Source of the DNA: Agapanthus africanus
Taxonomy: Eukaryota; Streptophyta; Magnoliopsida; Asparagales; Amaryllidaceae
Length of the DNA stretch: 64,000 nucleotides
Direction of reading: 5' to 3'
NCBI GenBank assembly: GCA_030015575.1
Contig: CM057338.1
Location: 132,581,546-132,645,545 of the forward strand
Shown: positions 58,011 through 64,000 of the stretch, piece after piece
Layout: every line of letters starts with the position of its first letter
Position numbering within the stretch: position 1 is the first letter of the stretch
Notes under the pieces: generated by a model
What the model was told of the DNA's origin: nothing
The model's input: the letters and a program-made list of their open reading frames with translations, nothing else
Databases searched by the model: none
Made by a program: the position numbers and the translations under genes

Positions 58011-58559
58011 CGTTATCTGGATATCCAATTTTAATTTTGGTCGACATGTATATTTTTCGTATTTTAAAACTGAATTTTAGACCCGATCCGGGCATGTTTT
58101 GGACTATATTTGTATTTACCAGAATATCAAATTTTATTTATATAATATTAATTTTATAAACTGACACAAATTAAAATTTAGTTAACCAATAAAACATATT
58201 TTAAATTTAAATCTAAACTAATTTCCTAACAAACTAACAACCCTTTTCTCTCTCTCTCCTCTACATATATATTTATATATTTTTTATTTATTTATTTTTT
58301 TCTTTCTTTATTTAGTACACAGCCTCTTCTTCTTCTTCTTTCTTCTTTCTTTTTCTTGATCTTGTTTCTTGATTCCGGTGATCACCGCCGGAGCCATGCT
58401 CGTCGCTGACGATCCAAGTAATCCAGTGAACGTACCTTGCCTGCGTGATCACCCTCTTACCTTGCCTGGACCTGTCCCGCGTGGCGCCTGTGCGTTGTGA
58501 CGATTTACCGACGTCGGACGTGCCCTGTGTATCCATCGCGTGATTCGATCGAGGCAAGT

Positions 58560-59010
58560 TTATCTTGCTATATGCTATGTTACTATATTTACATCCATTT
58601 CAATAAATATAATACATGTATTTAAAATTATGCATCACATGTTATAGTTTTACAGTTTTACGACGTCCGTTTGCATCCGTATAATTTATTCCGTATCTAG
58701 TGCATGCATATTTATCTTGTTACATGCTAGACTACAATATATTGCACCCATTTGAATAATAACATCACATAATGTTTAGTTATGCATCCCACATTACCAT
58801 TTTACAGTTTTACTGTTTTCGGACATCCGTATGCATCTATATCAATATTTATATATCTAGTCGCATGCTAATTCATCTTACTACATGCTATGTATCTTAT
58901 TTTGCAATCATATGAATAAAAATATCACATATTGATTGCACTGTACATCCATATTAAAGTTTTACCGTTTTCGGATACCCGTTTGCATCCATATCATTTA
59001 AAATATATAT
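58560..59010. repeat. ~155-bp tandem repeats in the U LTR
   Basis: Three degenerate copies, each with ATCTTGYTAYATGCTA, a CATCAC/CATCCCACAT line, TTTTACAGTTTTAC and a CATCCGT...GCATCCRTAT end. A fourth partial copy lies near 59650-59695. Confidence 0.7.
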
Positions 59011-60190
59011 CGTCGTAATATTTCTTATTATTATATTTAATTAGTTTATAATCTGCATTTTATAATGTTATACAAAATATAGTTTGAAAATATTATAGTT
59101 TACACATGAAACGTCGTTGCAAAGCGGATACGACAAATCTGAAATTTACTATACACCTTACCTTATAAAATTCATTATAAAACATAGAAAAATCATTAGT
59201 ATACGTTCTTTAGTTCGTTATGAATCTAACTCAAAATACTATAACTCTATAAAATATTTACTTGCAAAATAAATTTTTTAAATAACGTAAAATGCAAATG
59301 AAAATATCTCTAAATTGCTGTCCAGGGAAATTCCAGCAGCAAACTTTCAATTTCGAATGTTCATAGCTTTTTATAGGTACAATCTAAGATACTTCAACTT
59401 ATAAAAATGAAAACCTTATTGAATTATCTTTGTTTTGGTATAAGACACATCCCTTTTGGAGAACGTTTGTTATTTTTAAGTTATTTTACAAATCATGGTG
59501 ACGCTGAATTTCTGAACGGAACTTTCTTATGCATGCTTAATCAATACCACTTTTATAGTTATTAATAGGTTTGAATATGTTATCCATGTTAATATTATTA
59601 TATCAATATCTATTTAATAAATAATAGTGCTTGTGTTTTAATATTCAGTAAATTTTACCGATTTACAGTTTTAAAATATCCGTCTGTATCCGTACGGTTT
59701 ATTACATAGATAGTTGCACGCCGAGACCATATTATTTCATGTTACTGTTGTATTAGTGCACCATGCTTGATAATTGTGCATCCTACTTAGTCATTATGTG
59801 ACCCCGGATCGATAATTATGCATCCATGCTTTGATTGGTGCACCCGTACTTGCTACAGTTTGATTATGAGGACCCACTTGATACCTGATACACCACTACT
59901 TGACATGACCTGATACACCACTACTTAACATGACTTGATACATGTACATTACCTGACATGACCTGATATATCAGTACTTGACTTGATACCTGATCTTGTT
60001 ACTAATGCCGACAATCTTGACCTGTTGTCCTTACGGACATATCCTGTTGTCTATTTAGACAAACCTGTACCTGCTTGATCCTGTGTTAGCATTAGCTCCA
60101 GATTTATCAATACCTGACTTGAACACATAACCTTGGGGGTATGGGGAAATCAAAAGTGTAAACTAAAGTGTAACTTAAAAGGGTATTACT

Positions 60191-60335
60191 TGATCCGTGG
60201 TCCCGGGGGATAACGGGACAGAGCCATTCGTGACTCTTATATCTTGATCCGTGATCCCGGGGGGTAACGGGACAGAACCGCTCTTGGTTCACATATTCCT
60301 GATCCGTGGTCCCGGGGGGTAATGGGACATATCCT
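60191..60335. repeat. 54-55-bp tandem repeat, G-rich
   Basis: Three copies starting at 60191, 60245 and 60300 of TGATCCGTGGTCCCGGGGGG followed by TAACGGGACAGA. Confidence 0.85.
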
Positions 60336-60903
60336 TTGAGTTACATGGAGGATTACATTAATTGATTTCGAAGACTTTAGAATAGATAACCCAGTAGCAC
60401 AGTTTAGATTGATCACTGCACGTCACTTATACTGATATACTTCATTGTTATATATTCCTGTTGACTTGTTACTATTCTTACTCGTGCCTGCATGTCCTGC
60501 TACCCCTTGATTATATTACTATTGATATTATGACGCACTGACGTCCAGGTTTTGCATGGCCCAGATCCTCTACCTTTGTCGCAGACTGATCTGGAGTATT
60601 TCCGCCGTCAGGACGAGCAGTGAGGATCCTGTTAGTATCCGGTTAGTATCCAGTTTAGTTATGTTTACTTTCCAGATTTTTTTGCTCTTTGGATTTATTG
60701 CTTCCGCATATTATTTCTTGACTCGTTTATTCTGGCTCATGGACATGTACTAGATAGTTTATTTTATTTTTCCTGTTCTTGATATCTCTAGACAGCCGTA
60801 ATATGACTGTGGAGGGATGTTTCCTATCCACGGGTAGCATGGTTGGCTCTGTCACGTGCCTATCTTAGCACACTCTGGGAAGCGAGGCGTGACAGGGTTT
60901 GTT

Positions 60904-60917
60904 TGGTATCAGAGCCA
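60904..60917 (+). other. U primer binding site (iMet tRNA type)
   Basis: TGGTATCAGAGCCA nine bases after the LTR. Confidence 0.93.
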
Positions 60918-61236
60918 TAAGATTTAGGTTAATCGAGTTGATTCTTTTTGTAGTTGGGTATTGGACCCAATACACGAATCAGAATACTCGTGATTAGGAA
61001 CATGTCCTGCCACTTTACCATCTTTCCATTCTTGAATCTTAACTTCCTCCTGATCGTTACCTTGACGATATGCAAACATCTTTGCATCTCGACTTGAAAC
61101 TTTTGTTTCCCTATTGTTTATCTCTAGGATTTGGGTGACTTGAGTGGAGTTATGTGATTGTAACTATGTACCGCGGCATAGTTACAATGCGGTACTCTAT
61201 TTAAGTAACTTGGAGTCCTAGTCTTGATTCCTTTCC

Positions 61237-62803
61237 TTGATTTATGGTCGTGATGTTACCTTGCTTCTCTCAGTTTCATTGCTTACCAGTTCATGTTTTA
61301 TCGTCAGCTTGAATCCTGTTTACCGTACTTATCTTCTTCAGTGTTTGGCTTCAGGAGAAGTTGTTTCTGGTATCCTAGTTGTTCATGATTTTTCCGCATT
61401 AGCATTATTCGATTCTGGTGCATCCCATTGTTTTATGTCGTCCAAGTTTATTGCTGCACACTCGATTTCTTACACGACCCTGTCTAGTTGTTGGGACATA
61501 CACACTGGGAATGAGAAGATCATAGCCAGTAGAGAATGTAAGGATTGTTCAGTTGTTGTTTGTGGACGGGAGTTATTTGCAGATTTCTTGGTGATTGATA
61601 CCGGCAATTATGAAGTTGTCTTGGGAATGGATTTTCTCGGCACTTTCCACGCTCACATTGATTGTAGGACAAAGAAAGTGATTTTCCAGATTCCCAGACA
61701 TCTGGAGTTTATCTTCACTGGAGGAAGCAATTCTGTTGGGTCAATCGAGTTTAGGGCTAGGCCGACAAGCACCGTTCTTGCGTCGATGGAAGTTGATAAG
61801 GAAGAAGCGCCAGCTGTAGTTCGAGAGTTCATGGACGTGTTCGAGGACATCTCGGGTTTACCACCTAAACGAGATGTGGAATTCGCGATCGATCTTGTTC
61901 CTGGTGCAGCGCCAATCTCAAAAGCGTACTATCCAATGGCACCAGTGGAGTTGGAAGAAATCAAGAAGCAGGTTACCGAATTGCTTGAGAAGGGTTGGAT
62001 TCGTAGCAGCAATTCAATTTGGGGAGCTCCAGTTCTTCTAGTAAAGAAGAAAGATGGCACAAGGAGGATGTACATCGATTATCGAGAATTAAACCTGGTG
62101 ACTATTAAGAACAAGTACCCGATCCCTCGCATTGGCGAATTATTCGAGCAACTCAGTGGTGCGAGAGTATTCTCGAAGCTGGATTTGCGATCCGGATATC
62201 ATCAGGTCCGAGTTAAATCAGAAGATATTTGCAAGACTGCGTTCTAAACTCGGTATGGACATTACAAGTATTTAGTGATGCCATTCGGAGTCACGAATGC
62301 ACCGGCGATATTTATGGACTTGATGAACTGAATCTTTTCACCGTTCTTGGACCAGTTTATAGTGGTGTTCATCGATGATATTCTGGTCTACTCGAGGAGC
62401 CTTGAAGAGCATGTAGAACACTTGAATATCGCACTGCAGACGTTGAGGCAAGAAGAATTATATGCGAAGATGAGCAAGTATGAGTTTTTGCTTGAAGAAG
62501 TGAAGTTTTTGGGGCACGTCGTATCCGGAGATGGAATCGTCGTTGATCCCGAGAAGATTGCAGCAGTTCAAGATTGGTAGATTCCGAAGAACGTAGCAGA
62601 GATCAGAAGTTTTCTTGGACTTGTCGGGTATTACAGAAGGTTCGTGGAGAATTTTGCTCGTTTGGCTGAGCCTTTGACCAAGCTTACGTGAAAGGAGGTA
62701 CTGTTTGTATGGATGGAGAGTTGTGCATCAGCTTTTGAGGCGTTGAAGCAAAGATTGATAACCGCTCCTATTTTGACCGTAGCAGACGGTTCCGGAGGAT
62801 TGG
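61237..62803 (+). pseudogene. U chromovirus protease, RT and start of RNase H
   Basis: One frame runs from 61237 to the S junction with four in-frame stops (TAA 62245, TGA 62329, TAG 62578, TGA 62689) and no frameshift. Protease: [12 protein letters not shown] (active site DSGA), then [76 protein letters not shown] (the IDD catalytic box intact), VKFLGHVVS. Then the connection and RNase H start (IRSFLGLVGYYRRFVENFAR, KLT, FEALKQRLITAPIL). Typical of Tekay/Del-like chromoviruses. A full-length pol is ~1,000 residues; here 522 codons before the break. Confidence 0.92.
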
Positions 62804-63365
62804 TGTAACACCCGAGCCCAATAATACTATTTATAGTACTAGTTGAGGGTTATATATTGCTCATTTCCAATTATTCTGTTTTTCTGGGATTTATTGCTAA
62901 ATTTTAACCGGTTAAGTCATTTTGGCACATAACAAATTTTAACTCCTAAAATGAAATTAAAAGTGTCCATGTTGGCCTACTCGTCGCCACTAGTCGCGTG
63001 GTAGCGTCCGCTTGTCGAGATTCCGTCCCGTTCGGCTAAACGGGCAAGTTTGGACGACTACGCGCGCGTGCAAGTGTCCGACTTGGGGGCATGCATTTTA
63101 ATCATGAAACACCTCTTTTCAAAATTTGGAACCCGCTTAAAATCCTATAATTTGAATTTGGAACATTTGGGCGCAACCCGGGCGCGATTTGGAAATGTTT
63201 CATTTTGCGCCAAAAAGGCCCATTTAATTTAATATCTTAAAACTATATATATATTACGAATATAATCTTTTAACTACTAAATCCTTTCAGATCATCTCAA
63301 ATTTTCCTTTATCTCGTCTCCAGCCAATCACATTGGCCTTTTCACTCTCGTGGGTCCCACCGTTT

Positions 63366-63452
63366 CCCACTCTCTCTCTGTCTCTCTCCTCATTCTCCTT
63401 CTCTCTCTATCTCATCAAATCTCTCTCTCTCTCTCCAATCTCTCTCTCTCCC
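63366..63452. repeat. (CT)n tract upstream of the S TATA box
   Basis: Long CTCTCTCT runs with small interruptions. Pyrimidine tracts next to TATA boxes are usual in plant promoters. Confidence 0.85.
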
Positions 63453-63458
63453 TTCCTC

Positions 63459-63465
63459 TATAAAT
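63459..63465 (+). promoter_or_regulatory. TATA box of S
   Basis: TATAAAT in CCTCTATAAATCTTTCC, followed by GC-rich leader sequence with AACCCTAACCCTAG (63517-63530). Confidence 0.6.
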
Positions 63466-64000
63466 CTTTCCCCATGCAGCCGCCTCTTCTTCACCCATCG
63501 CGAGAGAAACCCACACGAAACCCTAACCCTAGCCCTCGCGACCTCACCGCCGACCTCCCCGTGACCTCGTCGCCGCCATCAACACCTCCTCGACCTAGCC
63601 GCACCTTCCTCCTCTCATTCTCCCGCCGATTCCCGCACCTGCACCCAACCCGACGACGCCTCCAACCCCCGCAGACCTCGCCGTCGACGCCACCTTCCGT
63701 CACCGACGACTCCCGCGACACCCTCTCATCCTCCTCGTCACTACCTCGTCATCACCTCCCTCCTCTCCTCGCTGGACCACCACCAACCTGCAGCCGACCC
63801 TGCACCTACCCCGGGTCGCCGGGAACCGCGCCGTCGACCCTCGTCGACGCCACCTCCGACCACCTCCCTTCCCCCTCGACCACCAGAGTCGACTACCACC
63901 CTTATACTCCCTGCAGCACCCTCTTTCCAGCGAACTCAGGATTTCCAGCCATCGTTGTTCGTCGTCGCTGCCTCGCCGGCGTCCCATCGCCGTCGAGCCC

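Larger units (their letters stand above)
57590..60894 (+). repeat. U 5' LTR
   Basis: 3,305 bp, TGTAACACCCTAG to GCGAGGCGTGACA. Holds a block shared with S (57907-58010), a CT-rich run (58240-58370), three ~155-bp repeats (58560-59010), a segment shared inversely with Y (59000-59570), Tacctgata-type repeats (59880-60000) and a 55-bp array (60191-60335). Non-coding. Confidence 0.88.
57590..62803 (+). mobile_element. U: chromovirus with PR-RT and no gag, interrupted by S
   Basis: 5' LTR 57590-60894, PBS 60904-60917, then PR-RT-RNase H remnant to 62803 where S is inserted. The gag region is missing: only ~330 bp separate the PBS from the protease frame. Same LTR family as Y. Integrase and 3' LTR lie beyond the window. 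Confidence 0.88.
42491..64000 (-). mobile_element. Z: Tat-type element with gag only, hosting W and V (right end outside the window)
   Basis: Minus-strand Ty3-gypsy element: 3' LTR 42491-43960, PPT, repeat-rich 3' region, gag, PBS, and the start of the 5' LTR at 52711. Its 5' LTR is cut at 52943 by V, and the remainder lies beyond 64000. Internal sequence without W is about 5.3 kb. Gag residues are of the Tat type (see the gag entries). No RT, RNase H or integrase motifs were found on either strand, so it is non-autonomous, like the TR-GAG class described from plants. Confidence 0.8.
62804..64000 (+). mobile_element. S: start of a TGTAACACCC LTR, running off the window
   Basis: Starts TGTAACACCCGAGCC inside the U RNase H frame; left flank ATTGG (62799-62803). 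Shares the hairpin block with U (62998-63099). Then comes a CT-rich run (63366-63452), a TATA box and very GC-rich Pro/Arg-coding-like sequence (63540-64000). The last part is open in several frames by composition, and I call no gene in it. Confidence 0.75.

Noticed and set aside
63491-63987. Minus-strand Arg/Gly-rich frames at the right edge
   Set aside because: Very GC-rich LTR leader open in several frames, with repetitive Arg/Gly/Pro composition and no domain.

Overview
The window is plant nuclear DNA made almost entirely of nested LTR retrotransposons. I found no host gene, rRNA gene or functional tRNA gene. Evidence for a flowering-plant source: Ty1-copia and Ty3-gypsy pol remnants, TG...CA LTRs with 5-bp target-site duplications (TSDs), plant-type primer binding sites (an iMet-type site and an Athila-type site), and one solo LTR of the 5S-rRNA-carrying Cassandra family. 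The species cannot be named from this sequence. Labels C0-C3, T1, Q, S, U-Z and XL (second copy of X) are mine.

Left part (1-9490): C0, a decayed copia element on the + strand, runs in from the left. It is split at 1636/6667 by T1, a chromovirus-type solo LTR that itself carries a Z-family solo LTR (3085-4633). C0 ends with its 3' LTR (6792-8783), which abuts C3, an integrase fragment of another copia lineage (8784-9490, minus strand).

Middle part (9491-42490): C1 is a minus-strand copia element inserted into C3 and scattered over 33 kb by two insertions of one LTR family: X (12012-36670 with its passengers) and XL (38291-41382). X hosts Y (which hosts Q) and C2 (18825-36321). C2 is a 10.4-kb copia with 2,223-bp LTRs and TSD ATGAC; its 5' LTR is interrupted by a 7,088-bp Athila/Tat-like element (28767-35854, TSD CCATC) whose two 1,302-bp LTRs differ at about two positions. 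Removing each insertion restores the interrupted LTR or reading frame, so the nesting order is well supported.

Right part (42491-64000): Z, a minus-strand Tat-type element, has gag but no visible pol, and a 3' region built of many different tandem repeats. Its gag is split by W, a short chromovirus derivative that contains the Cassandra solo LTR. Its 5' LTR is split by V (large LTRs, 341-bp interior); V is split by U (chromovirus with PR-RT but no gag), and U by S, which runs off the right end. The deepest chain is C3 > C1 > Z > V > U > S.

How the parts work together: no element with a sampled interior has an intact pol. C2, W, V, Z and the Athila-like element look non-autonomous and must have used proteins supplied in trans. 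The less expected signals are: an unrecognised gene relic inside an LTR (40584-41117); arrays of paired G-boxes one helical turn apart in X and XL; tRNA-like A/B boxes in the Q/V/W LTRs; three similar stem-loops in the C2 leader; and a CpG-rich palindrome shared by two unrelated young elements.
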